Below, in pieces: positions 1 through 11,334 of a DNA stretch of 64,000 nt. Every line of letters begins with the position of its first letter. The stretch's first letter is position 1. This DNA is from Enchytraeus crypticus. Lineage: Eukaryota > Annelida > Clitellata > Enchytraeida > Enchytraeidae. The stretch lies in contig CAJHZI010000547.1 in NCBI GenBank assembly GCA_905160935.1, positions 3,279,501 to 3,343,500 of the forward strand, written 5' to 3'. A model generated the notes under the pieces. That model did no database searches. It saw only the letters and a program-made list of their open reading frames with translations, and was not told where the DNA came from. Both the position numbers and the translations under genes were made by a program.

Positions 1-1372
1 AAATTCTCTTTTTGTACAGCATCTTTCATATAATATCACTACAAGTTTCAAAATCGTTAGATTTTCTTAGACGACTTAGGTGTAACTTACCCAAACGAGC
101 GCCAATGAATCTATACCATATTACTATCTATTATTTCTCTTTCTGTTAAAATTTTTAATGGCGTATATAAACTTTGACTAAATTGTGTTATATATGTTAA
201 ATGTAAATGCAATTGCTTACAATTAATTTGTAATAAATTTATAGCTTGTAGCACTTTATTTGACAGGTAATTATATATATTATATCAGAACCGCAAATGA
301 ATACATTATTCCATTCTCGCACAAATATGCGAACTGCATGCATGGAAGTACTTTGTAGTACGTGGTCCTGAATGGTGAATTAGTTTGCTACATTTGATTA
401 GGAAATCGTGATCTATTTTGAATTTTAAGAGAGATTTTTTAGTTTCATAATGATCAGTATCAATCAGGTTGATGTTCATTTATATGAGTCAAGCATACTT
501 TTAAATACTTTTACTGTTTAAATAGATACCATACATATTTAGTTTGCATTATATACTCTAAAGGTGGCTTTATTGAGTTATATTTCCTTAATCAGCATTA
601 ACTTAGCTTACTTTTTAATTTAAATAATTTGAGAAAATTCTTACATATTTTTATTTGACAATGCCTGGCCATTAGGATAGTTCTTATTTTTAAAATATTC
701 AATTATGTGATTACTAAAATTTTTACAGTACTTAATAGTGTAATGGAAATTTCTATAAATCAGACTTGTGTGCTTACTTTTACTAGCTGTTATTTAATGT
801 TTAATAGAGTATGCCATGCAAAGGCATCTCTATACTTTACAATAAATGCATACAGTAAAACAAATACATACGTTAAAATACACAAAATAACAAGCATCGC
901 AATGTCAAACGCTCTCTCTCTGTCAAGTTCTGGTGAATGGCAGGTCCAAGGTCTTTCATACTCAGAGGCTGCTTTCATGTTCCATCAATGCTCCATAGAT
1001 CAACAAGTTAATCACATCACAAAAGACAATACCTTATTCCTACCTTAAGTAGCCAGCCTATAGCTTGGGAAAGTATATGGCTTCGTAAATGATTTCCCAT
1101 TGTCTTCTTCAGTTCTTACTTAGTCACCTCTTATTTCTCACTAGCAAACATTAATGTAGTTGCAATTTCAAAATCTGTGAGATGCGTAAAGTTATCAGAG
1201 AGCAGAAATTTATTTATTTATCAAATAACTACAAAGCCTGAGTAGTTATGCATTAGAGACTCAGTACAGATAGATAGGAGACCTAGATTGACAATACTAC
1301 TGCTCTAAAGTATTTATTGATTGTTTGGATTTATTAATCATCTACTTATTGAATGATTGATTAATTGATCAG
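1..1372. other. Non-coding, A+T-rich; probably receptor intron
   Basis: It lies between the missing first zinc-finger exon and 1373. No finger-one motif (CxxCGD) was found. The only recognisable content is the SINE remnant at 895-1135. Confidence 0.6.
895..1135 (-). mobile_element. SINE group F2 remnant
   Basis: Read on the minus strand it carries the F2 3' part: CTCTGAGTATGAAAGACCTTG, the GGACCTGCCATT tail, and the GAAGAAGACAATGGGAAA central block. It is diverged, and its head is lost. Confidence 0.6.
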
Positions 1373-1523
1373 GGTTTCTTCAGACGAGCACTGCAAGATA
1401 TAGGAGATCCTGGGAGGAGAAAGTGTTACTACACAAAGAACTGTGACATAAATATCTACACTCGTAATAGATGTCAATATTGTCGCTTGAAGAAGTGTTT
1501 AGCTTTGGGCATGTCTAGAGCGG
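1373..1523 (+). CDS. Nuclear receptor exon: second zinc finger of the DBD
   Basis: The acceptor AG is at 1371-1372 and the donor GTATGT starts at 1524. The exon starts in phase 0 at GFFRR and ends in phase 1. An intron just before GFF lies inside the P-box region, a common intron site in nuclear receptors. Residues NRCQYCRLKKCLALGMSRA are diagnostic. Confidence 0.92.
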
Positions 1524-4500
1524 GTATGTTTTCTTAATATTTGTTCCATTTATGTCGCACAATCGTCATATTTGTTTTTTTATTTGTTAATGATGTAAAG
1601 TCACATTGAGTTTCGAATATTGTCAATTCTGTTAATATATTTTAATTTTTGCAGGGTGATCAGAAAAATGAATATTTACTTTTTGTTAAAATTTCTACAT
1701 TTCTTCCTAAAATTTATCTTTGGATGAAAACGTTTTGGACTAGTCTACTTAATATCTACATCAGATTTTCTTTAAAGATGGAAAGTAATAAGTGGCACAA
1801 AATAAGTTTTTTAATATTAGTTGCAATCCTGAAGAGGGCTAAGCAATTCATTTCGTTGTATTGTATTTGTAACTGCCAGAAAGCTGGTTTACTCTTGTAG
1901 CATGTCTATTATTGTCTTGAATAAAATAATTTCTGCAAATTACAAATAGGAGTCATTCAGATATAAATCCAGGTTCAGCCAAAATAAAATTAATTGCATA
2001 TCTCTTTAAAGTAATATAATATAACCTAGTGATTGCTTTGACAATGTAATATCATCTAACAAAGTGTCTGCTTTGACAATGTAACATCATCTAACAAAGT
2101 GTCTGCTTTGACTATGTAACATCATCTAACAAAGTGTCTGCTTTGACTATGTAACATCATCTAACAAAGTGTCTGCTTTGACAATGTAACATCATCTAAC
2201 AAAGTGTCTGCTTTGACTATGTAACATCATCTAACAAAGTGTCTGCTTTGACAATGTAACATCATCTAACAAAGTGTCTGCTTTGACAATCTAACATCAT
2301 CTAACCTATTGACTGCTTTGATAATCTAATATAATATAACCTAGTGAAGGCTTTGATAATTATAATCTAACATAATATAACCTACTGAGGCCTTTGATAA
2401 TAATCTATTATCATCTAACCTAGTGACGGCATTGATAGTCTAACATCATCTAACCTACTGACTGCTTTGATAATAATAATCTAATATCGTCTAACCTAGA
2501 GAAGGCTTTGATAATCTAATATCGTCTAACCTAGAGAAGGCTTTGATAATCTAATATCGTCTAACCTAGAGAAGGCTTTGATAATCTAATATCGTCTAAC
2601 CTAGAGAAGGCTTTGATAATCTAATATCGTCTAACCTAGAGAAGGCTTTGATAATCTAATATCGTCTAACCTAGAGAAGGCTTTGATAATCTAATATCGT
2701 CTAACCTAGAGAAGGCTTTGATAATCTAATATCGTCTAACCTAGAGAAGGCTTTGATAATCTAATATCGTCTAACCTAGAGAAGGCTTTGATAATCTAAT
2801 ATCGTCTAACCTAGAGAAGGCTTTGATAATCTAATATCGTCTAACCTATTGTCTGCTTTTTAATGTATTCTTCACAGTAAGATGAACAACAGGGTCTAAT
2901 ATTTTAATCAGATATGTACCTTTATTATTGCTATATAAATAATATCGAGAACCTAGTATACTTGTATTTAGTGAAATTTGCTTGTTTTATTATTTCATCC
3001 TTATAGCTGTCTTTTCTGTAAAAATTTCAACCTGTTTTAAATATATTGAATAAATTTGTATAGCTGCAAAACTGGGGCGTCGCAGTCACAAGATGAAGGA
3101 GATGATAAGCGAGACGACGCGCACGATAGAAGACAATCAGACGGCGCAGGCGCTGCACGGACTGCTCAGCCTCAAGTCTCCTGAGAGCTCCACGTCCGCT
3201 AGCGACCTGCCGATGATCATCAGGGCCGTGGGGCAGAGTCAAAACTCCGTCGCGTCGTCCGACGGCGGGACCGTTCAGGTTGTAAGATTTAGCGACGGCG
3301 ACGGTGGAAGTGTGTCACCTAATAGCGACGCACTGGTGGCAGCTAGATATAATACGACTCCTTATTCATTGTCGTCCAGGTCCGGCGGTGTTGAGTGTTT
3401 GTTTAAAATGACCGCCTCTGAGTCGTCTTCTGTAGGTTCTAAAAGTGTAAAGATCAAGAATATTCGTCCGAAATCTTTTCCAACTATTAAAATGAAAGTG
3501 TCGACAGCGGGCTGTAGCACTGATCAAACGAGTGTGATTAATACTGTAGATGGAAATATAAGATTGAAGAGCGGCTTATTCGCAGATAGTAGTTCAACGG
3601 CACCGCTTCAAATTTTAACTACGAGTCAGGGTGTAATGGTCATCTCTCAGAACAGCGTAACATCTAGTGATAGAAATTATGATGCTAGTGTAGATCGTAA
3701 ACCAATTATTCTGAATTCATACCCCTCGACTTCTGTGAATTCTACGACTAACTTCAATGATTCTTTGAAACTTAATATCAAATCAGAATTTTCCAGAAAA
3801 AGACCAGCAAATGATTGTCCAGATGGTGTTTCTGTGACAACATGTTCTGTAATGCCATCAACTGGTGATGAATCAACTTTGCACGATACTCCAATTAAGG
3901 TGTCAGAATTGGTGCAGGTTGATTCAAAAGGAAATTTATTGTCTATTTCGCAATTGCTTCAGCAACTTAAGAATGCTGTGGCCAAGTCGAATGAAAGTAA
4001 AGCCCCTGAACTTGCAACCAAAAGAGCAGCAGAACTTCCAGCCTCTTCTCCCAGCTCTGATTCTATGGAATCTGGTCCCGTTAATGCTAGCAATGGATCT
4101 GTTCTTGTAGATTCTAGCGGTAAAGTTCTTTCTCTGTCGCAACTCTTAGAGTATATACAGAAATCAACTATGAAGAGCAAGGCTGTGCCCCCTGTTTCCT
4201 CTGTCAGTTCATCATACGAGGCAACTACTTCTTTCGGTGAAAGTACTGGTAATGTTCTACCGTTGTCATCGCTTGCAGAAGAAATTTCTGTTAATGATTC
4301 TCGGCTACTAACAAATGATATCGGCGAGGGGTTTAGCCAATCGTTTCAGGCAATTATCGCCGTTGAGGAGGTAATCAGCAACGACATTCCGGGAAAATCA
4401 AATTCTAAACAAAGTTTGTCACAGGTTGGAAAGTTATTTCTGCTTCTATAGACTTTTCCTTTTGTTTGTTCCTTAATTCAATTTTGCAGAAAAAAATGTT

Positions 4501-6746
4501 GTATGTTATACAAAGTAAAGTTACAAACTATATGTCTAATTGTTTGTATTATTTTGTTATTACTTGTTGCACTTTATGGTTGTTTATTATTAATTTCTAA
4601 AAATATTTTTCTCTTTGGTCTGTACATTTGTTAGAGTGCTCTGATGATGCAGAACTGCTAGTAGGTGTTTGTTCTGCTCAAGATGTCCCTGATATTGACC
4701 TCCCGAGGGAACCGGACGATAAATGTTAAATCTTCATTGTAATGGATTGTGTTGTAAGATTCAACACCAAAAAGCCAAATTTTTACTCAATTTTTCTCTC
4801 TTAGAAGATTATCAGTGATAGGGATAATTGAGGGTTTGAACTTTCCATATTCATATTAATCTTAATTTTCTTTATTTTATTTTATGTAAGTAAATTAATA
4901 TCAATTGAAATTGTTAATAATTTAATGAAATTAAATCTATTTTACATTGGATATATTTAGTAGCTCTTTAATAAAATTTGAGAATGTGAGTTGTATCTTG
5001 TGGATTTTACTTGCTCAAGCATTTATGTAGTCTAGTATTTACTACGGGCTGTCCGGGTATGATCGTCTAATCGGTCCTCAATAATCCCTATTTATTTCAG
5101 TATTTTTTGAAGGGGACCATTTTTAGCAAATATCTCTCTCTCTCTCTCTCTAGCTTGCTGTATAAATATTGTTTGTGTATTGATATTTTGTATATTTACT
5201 TTAGGCTGAAGGCAATGGCAGTAATCATAAAGGAAGTCTAGACGTTGTCCATAAGGACGATATATGGAGATGCTTCAAGAAGCTGTTAAGCAATATTGTT
5301 CAAGATGTTATCTCGTTTGCTAAGCGTATCCCTGGTTTTACGAAGTTTGATCTTGGAGATCAGGTGTCGTTACTGAAGGCTGGTGGTTTTGAGGTAAGAT
5401 TTATATAGTCACTAAATCTGCAAACTGATTTTCTTATCTAGCTATCCTTTAGATGAATTTTGTATACTATTTCTCTGACTTTTCATTACATTGGATTATT
5501 TGATGCTAGTTATAAAATTTAGATTTATTTATAATCTTTTATAGTGTTAATCTGCTTACTCAGTGATTTGGTCTATACTACATACTTTGTAATCTATCTG
5601 TAAAAATCTAATCTGCCTGTGGAATCTACCTTTGTAATCTACCTCTGTAATCTATCATTCTACCTGTGTAATCTATCTATGTAAGCTACCTATGTAATCT
5701 ACCATTCTTCAGAACTGTGTAATCTACATTTTTAGTTAATCTACCTATATGTAATCTACCTGTGTAATCTACCTTTCTACCTGTGTAATCTACCTTTGTA
5801 ATCTACCTATGTAATCTACCTATGTAATCTACGTGTGTAATCTACCATTCTACCTGTGTAATATACCTTTGTAATCTACATGTGTACAGTACAACATTGT
5901 GTTTCACATGCTTATTGTATATGCTGTGTTTGCATTACGTGTATCTTTCACTGTATGGTAAATACATATAGGTAATTTTACTAGTGAAGTCCTGTTTATT
6001 AATAAGCCCAAATTCCTGTTGGTTTTCACTTAGATTCTTTAAATGTTTAAGAATAGTGTTGCATATAATATCATGTTGTGTCCGGGTTGCTGAAGAATAG
6101 ACCAACCGTGAACTGCCCTTGTCATAAAAGACGACAAAACACTAAGATCCAAACCAACGTTAGAAAGGGCATTTGGTTGGTCAGAATGTTCTGAACGCAA
6201 ACGGAAAAGTTCTGTTCATATCCTCTCCCTAGTTAAATTAGGATTCAAGGGAAGTCGATGTTGATGATGAAGAATAATATTAAATAGTCCTAAATAATTA
6301 CTGGTTGGTCAAGTCATAGCAGATAATACTGCATCAGGCAGCTCGAAAATACTTGAATCTGAAGGCTCCAGTTTTTTACAAACTAGAACAAAGTAAATAA
6401 TAATTTTTAATAAAGTTCTATAAAGCTCTTTAATAAAGCTTTTGTCATTTATTGTTCTTGGTATTACAGGTAGCCTGTGTAATGTGTTCAATGGTACTTG
6501 ACGCCGAACGTAAAACTATTCGTCTGGCAGATGTTGGCTTTGTGGAATTTGACAGCTTGAAAGACTCATTTCCATATGCCTCAAGTTTTCTAGATCTCTT
6601 GAAAAGCTTCTGCCTAAGATTCAGTGGTTTTAAGCTGCAGAGGCTTGAGATAGCCCTCTTCTGCTCCATCTTGCTTCTTGCACCTGGTAAATAATAAAAT
6701 AAAATAATCATTTTAATAATAATAAATTATATATGTATATAATTAT

Positions 6747-6814
<68 letters not shown>

Positions 6815-8670
6815 CATGTAGTATTGCAATATCTTCATCCTAATCTAGTTCATGAATCTAGAATTTATTGATTATGTTATTCATAATAATAATAGCCTAG
6901 ATTATTTTTAAAATTTCTATTATAATAGTAACAATAAAAGTTATAATAATAAAGTACTAACATTGCTGTTGTTGTTATTATTATTAATATTATTATTATT
7001 AATGTTGTTAATAGTGTATAATTATATAACTGTGTTAAGTTGCCAAAATCAGTCATCAAAACTACTAGACTGGATGAACTTAAAATGTAAGATTAACAAG
7101 TCTGTTAACTGTTTCGTGACGCCATCGTTTGAATTCATTACTAGTCCATTGTAATTGCTAGTAGTATTTAAATTTAAACTTTCTATTACTAGTTCTATCT
7201 TTAAATAGCTGGTTATTACTATTAGTATTAATATTTCTACAGCGGTTGCTATTTACATTATGCATACTATTTCCCTTACATTATGACTTTTGTTTATTTT
7301 ATATTATTAACATTGTTGTTAAAATTTGTTAGTCTGTCATTATTATTGCTGTTACGTATATTTCTGTCACTTTTGTATTGCTATTAAATTGGTTTTATTA
7401 CCATTACAATTATGTTTGCTATTACTTATTCATTTTTTGTTGCTTTCTGTTACTGTTTTTACTCAACCTGTTCCTTTTAAAGAAGAGAAACAGTACTGGG
7501 CCGGAAAGGACTTGTAATTATATCTGTTTTAAGGCCCATTTTTACTGCTTTTCAGATAGTGGCGATTTAATATCAATCCGTTTCATGGCTAATCATATAT
7601 TTTCTATCATTAGCGCCAACTAGCAGCAAGCTCTGATGCATGATTAACCTTCCATGGGCCCAAGATGATATCCATCATATGCTGACTGACCTGGTCTTTG
7701 AATCCGAGGCATTTGCATCCGAGACGAACACTCTAACCGTTACGCCATATCCCCAGCCTTATATAGTTATTGCTGCAATTACTGCTGTGTTTTTATATTG
7801 CTACAATTACCCTTTTTTACCTTCAAACTTTGTATTTGTTTATCTGGTCATAATAATAGTAAATACAAATATTCTTAACTAGCAAAAACAATTAATCAAG
7901 CCGAAGTAGGTACCACAAAAGGGGCGAAGTCCTGTTAGTAATAATAGAGCTTAATGCAGTCTCTGGCGACAATTAAGAATAACAAATTCATATAATAATT
8001 ATTTACTATGCTTGCTACAGAACAGTTTAGAACCTATGGTCGCTGTATATTTTAATTACTGCCCCTATAAAGAGTATAATTACAAAAATATCAAAAACAT
8101 AGAGAAAATAAAGTTAGTCGTCATCATCATCATCCTCCCTTGAATCCTAGTTTAACCAGGGTCTCAAAACTTGGTTCAGTCTATACAAATAGACTGTCTC
8201 AAATCCTCTGTGTCCTACACGACACCACCAGCCAATTCCCTATTCGAGTCTTTTCCATTCGTTTAAATTATTGTAGCAATTTCTGGAGCCTAGGCGCTCA
8301 CCAACCGAATGCCCTTTCTGACATTGGCAAAAGTAAAGTTAATGCAGAAGATACATAGACTACTGTGTGATTAGAGAAATGAAATGAGTTAAGTCTGTTT
8401 GGACCTGCTGTGTGCGCAGATCGACACACGCTGAGATGCTCTGCTCAGGTGGAGCTCCTACAGTCGCTGCTCATTGAGCTGCTGAGACAGAGCATAGAGA
8501 AGAGCGACACGGGCAGACAACCGGGTCTCTACTCGCGGGTTCTCATGATCATCTCGTCGCTACGGGACATCAGCAGTGAATATCGCAAGATGATCACCTC
8601 CGATGTCTGTCGGACTGAACTAAATGACGATTTGCAGCGCGAAATTCTGGAAATCCTTGGAATTGTTTGA
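1373..8670 (+). CDS. NR1-type nuclear receptor (E78/E75/Rev-erb-like), 5' partial, 5 exons
   Basis: Ligand- or corepressor-regulated transcription factor of the nucleus. Exons 1373-1523, 3064-4424, 5205-5393, 6470-6686 and 8420-8670 join with matching phases into 722 residues plus stop. Residues 1-51 hold the end of the DNA-binding domain: GFFRR, then the second zinc finger (C-x5-C-x9-C-x2-C, ending RCQYCRLKKC). A hinge of about 450 residues follows, then a ligand-binding domain with the family signature FAKRIPGF...DQVSLLKAG and the LAPDR turn. The C-terminal helix LQREILEIL could serve as AF-2. The LBD reads closest to E78/E75/Rev-erb, but GRRSHK after the zinc finger differs from the usual GRxP of that group. 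Three extra residues (GDP) sit between FFRR and the first Cys of finger two. Finger one must lie upstream of the window. The family is certain; the subgroup is not. Confidence 0.9.
2030..2860. repeat. Two related 35-bp minisatellites in the receptor intron
   Basis: Units of the type CATCTAACAAAGTGTCTGC run from about 2040 to 2295. They grade through degenerate units into about eleven near-identical copies of ATCGTCTAACCTAGAGAAGG at 2475-2850. Both halves have a 35-bp period and are clearly homologous. The second half looks recently homogenised. Confidence 0.93.
3064..4424 (+). CDS. Nuclear receptor exon: long hinge with LXXLL-like repeats
   Basis: The acceptor TATAG precedes 3064 and the donor GTTGGA follows CAG at 4422-4424. 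The exon enters in phase 1 (GCG + CT gives Ala) and leaves in phase 0. It encodes AAKLGRRSHKMKEM, then a Ser/Thr-rich, low-complexity hinge. LHGLL is at 3153-3167, ISQLL at 3945-3959 and LSQLL at 4134-4148. The last two sit in a repeated block of the form V-D-S-x-G-x-x-L-S-x-S-Q-L-L; a third, weaker copy (GNVLPLSSLAEEI) follows near 4248. The first 250 bases are clearly more G+C-rich than the rest. Reading through the donor would add a short tail ending at 4451, so a truncated isoform is possible. Confidence 0.88.
4620..4740 (+). mobile_element. LINE-V 3'-end fragment
   Basis: It contains GATGTCCCTGATATTG and GGAACCGGACGATAAAT, matching the 3' end seen at 17100-17310 and 29209-29660. It lies in the receptor intron. 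Confidence 0.55.
5205..5393 (+). CDS. Nuclear receptor exon: LBD signature (helices 3-5)
   Basis: The acceptor TTTAG is at 5200-5204 and the donor GTAAGA starts at 5394; both junctions are phase 0. The 63 codons end in FAKRIPGFTKFD and DQVSLLKAGGFE, the canonical nuclear receptor LBD signature. Confidence 0.93.
5585..5890. repeat. Degenerate 13-bp tandem repeat
   Basis: Repeated units of the type TGTAATCTACCTA fill this part of the receptor intron, with frequent substitutions and short insertions. Confidence 0.85.
6068..6275 (+). mobile_element. SINE group F1 (RTE-tailed)
   Basis: The head is GTGTCCGGGTTGCTGAAGAA, then GACGACAAAACACTAAG and GGGCATTTGGTTGGT. The 3' end TTAGGATTCAAGGGAAG is followed by GATGATGA, which matches the 3' end of the RTE element at 61242. 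Confidence 0.75.
6470..6686 (+). CDS. Nuclear receptor exon: middle of LBD
   Basis: The acceptor TATTACAG precedes 6470 and the donor GTAAAT starts at 6687. It enters in phase 0 and leaves in phase 1. It encodes VACVMCSMVLDAERKTI, continues to ALFCSILLLAP, and the split codon makes LAPD with the next exon, as in E78/Rev-erb-type LBDs. Confidence 0.9.
6720..6812. repeat. (TA)n microsatellite
   Basis: Long, nearly pure TA dinucleotide run in the receptor intron. Confidence 0.95.
7689..7748 (-). mobile_element. tRNA-like SINE fragment (T3)
   Basis: On the minus strand TGGCGTAACGGTTAGAG resembles a pol III A box, and GGATTCAAAGACC a degenerate B box. A related copy is at 33118-33178. There is no acceptor stem, so it is not a tRNA gene. 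Confidence 0.5.
8117..8335 (-). mobile_element. SINE F1 / RTE 3'-end hybrid
   Basis: Read on the minus strand, the F1 middle block (GCCTAGGCTCCAGAAATTGC) is joined to a longer stretch of RTE 3' sequence. It ends AAGGGAGGATGATGATGATG. Compared with the 6068 and 18092 copies, more of the LINE tail is retained. Confidence 0.65.
8420..8670 (+). CDS. Nuclear receptor terminal exon
   Basis: The acceptor GTGCGCAG ends at 8419. The exon completes the Asp codon and encodes RHTLRCSAQVELLQ, an LBD helix 10/11 region (GLYSRVLMIISSLRDI), then DLQREILEILGIV and a TGA at 8668-8670. It is G+C-richer than its introns. Confidence 0.9.
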
Positions 8671-8735
8671 CTCGATTGCACTGCTTACGATGCTTTTCTT
8701 TCAATGTAATATTTGTTGTTTATTCAGATATTGTA

Positions 8736-8741
8736 AATAAA
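8736..8741 (+). terminator. Polyadenylation signal AATAAA of the nuclear receptor gene
   Basis: A canonical AATAAA lies 66 bases after the receptor stop codon, giving a short 3' UTR. Confidence 0.65.
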
Positions 8742-8759
8742 TTTGTCAAAATGCAACAC

Positions 8760-10199
8760 GTTGAGTTTAATGGACTATAGCTAATGCGTATCGGCTGTAC
8801 TATTCAAGGCTGGATTGCTTTCTTTGAATTTGTTTCGCTGCACATTATCATTTAATGATTATTTCTTGTGTGATGATCTTCGATTTTTGTTAAGTCTCCT
8901 CAGCACAATAACTGAAATTTATTGTCCTAGAAGTAGTAAATTCAAATATGGCATGCTGGTTATTGTTACGTTGTTCGGAGAATATTAGTCTAGAAATAAA
9001 GATTTTATCTTTAATGTTGTCTAATAATAGTATTAATTTAACTTGTCTGTTTGTAATAAATTAAGTGGTTTAATTAATTAATTAAATTAATTAGTGCTAA
9101 GTCGATATAGCGGCTAGTTGAATAGTTGGTGAAAATTCAAGAGGTTTAAGACGTATAAGTAAGCCTTTTAGTCCTTTTTTATCAACGTCTTAATCTGGCT
9201 TAACTTTAAATTTCATGCTCTAGAAAAGAAAGTGAGATACAAAACAATGTCTATATCCGATGCAGCAATGTATTTTCCTGCAGAAAAATACACTCGAGAG
9301 CAATCAAAATCCGCTTTAGTATCGAAATCTAGTTGAGACAAAAAGACATTTAGTAAAGACATTTGCAAAGATATTAGTCTACTACTGATAACGTATAGTT
9401 AACTAGTCTTGTCTTCAACCTGGTAACTAGAGGATCGACCAGTCTAAAACTACACGTGTTTCTTAAGAGAATGATGACGCTGATATTGAAGAAGTGCATG
9501 AAAATGTGTACCGCCTCAGAAGCTATATTTCCTAACTAATGTGCTATATTAAAGTATAGCAAAGGCAGAGTGTTCGCTCATCAGTAAGCGCTATAACAAC
9601 TATGAATAGAAGTATGTTTCTTGGTCCAGCTATTTGTTTGGCAAAGAACTACGTATAGTTGATATTGAATAGATTAAACCATATTATTCCAATTTTCTTA
9701 CTTTTTGTTAATTTAAACCCCTGATGTTATTATTAATATTGTTATTTTTATTATTATCAAAATGATCTATGATTTTTTTTACTATTAAATAGTATTTCCA
9801 TATATTTTTATACTATAAATTTTGTAGTATAATGTGGAAATACTAATTTATATGTATCTCGTAATTTTCACAGAAATTTTTCTAAGGTGTTAGATTTTCA
9901 TCCCCAGTTCGACTGAAAATAAGTAAAAAGCGATGGCTACAACTTTAATTGCTGTATTTGTTAAACGTTACAATAGTTTACTTTATTGGTTAACAGTTTC
10001 AAAAGTTTACTTAATAAAAAAGTAGTGCCCATTATTGTTGCCATGCATAAATGGGTGGACAGTTTGAGATGTGCAGCTCTTATGTTATGGTCCTCATGAA
10101 TTTATGAATAGACTAAGTTCTTAGAACTATGATTTATTCGTATTTTTTTTGTTTAATTATTACTTGATTAAAATTTTTATGCCATAAGCTAATAATCTA
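8760..10199. other. Intergenic, nothing recognised
   Basis: A+T-rich, with no long ORF, no splice-compatible exon and no repeat family recognised. Confidence 0.6.
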
Positions 10200-10382
10200 T
10201 ACCGTGGTGTGCCCGGGACACTGAAGAATAGATCAACCGTTAACTGCACGTGTCGTAAGAAAGACGACAAAAAAACTGAGGAAGGCAACGGAAGCTACTT
10301 CAAATGCCATAGCTACTTAAGGTATTGGTAGGGGGCATATCCTCCCTTTTGTGAAGAGATTAACTTGTTGATCATTCAAGTG

Positions 10383-10442
<60 letters not shown>

Positions 10443-10500
10443 GTGAAAGCAGGTTCTGAGTATGAATAAGTACCTTGGACCTCCCACTTTCAGAGCGCTA
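10200..10500 (+). mobile_element. SINE group F2 (LINE-X-tailed), interrupted by (TA)n
   Basis: The head is GTGCCCGGGACACTGAAGAA, then GACGACAAAAAAACTGAGG and GGCAACGGAAGCTAC. A (TA)n tract at 10387-10437 splits it from the 3' end, GAGTATGAATAAGTACCTTG followed by GACCTCCCACTTTCAGAGC. Confidence 0.75.
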
Positions 10501-10621
10501 GATAGGGATAGTAATACTCTTATAGTGGATTTGCAATTGTCATAGTGTCAGTTATAGGTCATGATATTTGTAAAGACCGATATTTAGCTTGCTCTGGTTT
10601 GTCTTCTGGACTTGTTTATCA

Positions 10622-10735
10622 GCGTAAAATCTCGGACATTCACGGGATAGGTTAATGGATAACGGACTATAACTGCCTAACGGTTTAAATCTAACCATTT
10701 AAATGCGATAGATATCAGCGTCGATGATTTATCAA
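10622..10735 (+). mobile_element. SINE T2 3' fragment
   Basis: It has GTAAAATCTCGGACATTCA and later GCGATAGATATCAGCGT, shared with the 35840 and 56770 copies. The tRNA-like head is missing. Confidence 0.55.
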
Positions 10736-11334
10736 TACAATGCGTTTTTAACCATTTAATACACGTAAGCAATATCCTGGAAATGCCAGCAGGGTAAAAA
10801 ATAGAGCGAGAGAGAGAGAGTATTATTTAGAAGCAAACTTGGTACATGAACATTAGCGAAGGAAAGTAAATAGGCCTCCTAGGTAGACGACGTCCATGAG
10901 CAGAAACACCGCCATTACAGTTGATAGTGCAAAGAGAAACACGGGCTGATCCAGGTTTTATTTTGGGGGTGGGTAAAAATGTATGGACCCATTTCTGCCA
11001 GGACACCTTTTCGTTAAGTGGGAGTATATCATATGTGTATGATTGACTATAAACGACGAGCCAGTCCCCCTGGATCCGCCAGTGATCGTTAAATTCTTAA
11101 TAGTTAACAAAGTTTTTTTAATGTATAAACATTTCGGTAGGGGCATGTCTCCCTTGTCCGCATCCCTGATCCGCCATAGAAACCTCTAAGTGCTGTCAGA
11201 TTAATTAAATTGGTCTGAAACAGAGGCTGCAAGATTAGAGGCGAGCGTCATCTTGCTCAGAGAAACCGTTTATAATTATCAAACAAAATTAATAGAATTA
11301 ACCAATACGCCTAGTAAACAATATTCTATCACGG

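Noticed and set aside
2030..2860. Array that superficially resembles a CRISPR locus
   Set aside because: Units are directly tandem with no unique spacers, there are no cas genes, and the array sits in an animal intron.
3865..4180. Alternative frames inside the receptor hinge exon on both strands
   Set aside because: They are shadows of the in-phase hinge frame, which joins exons on both sides correctly.
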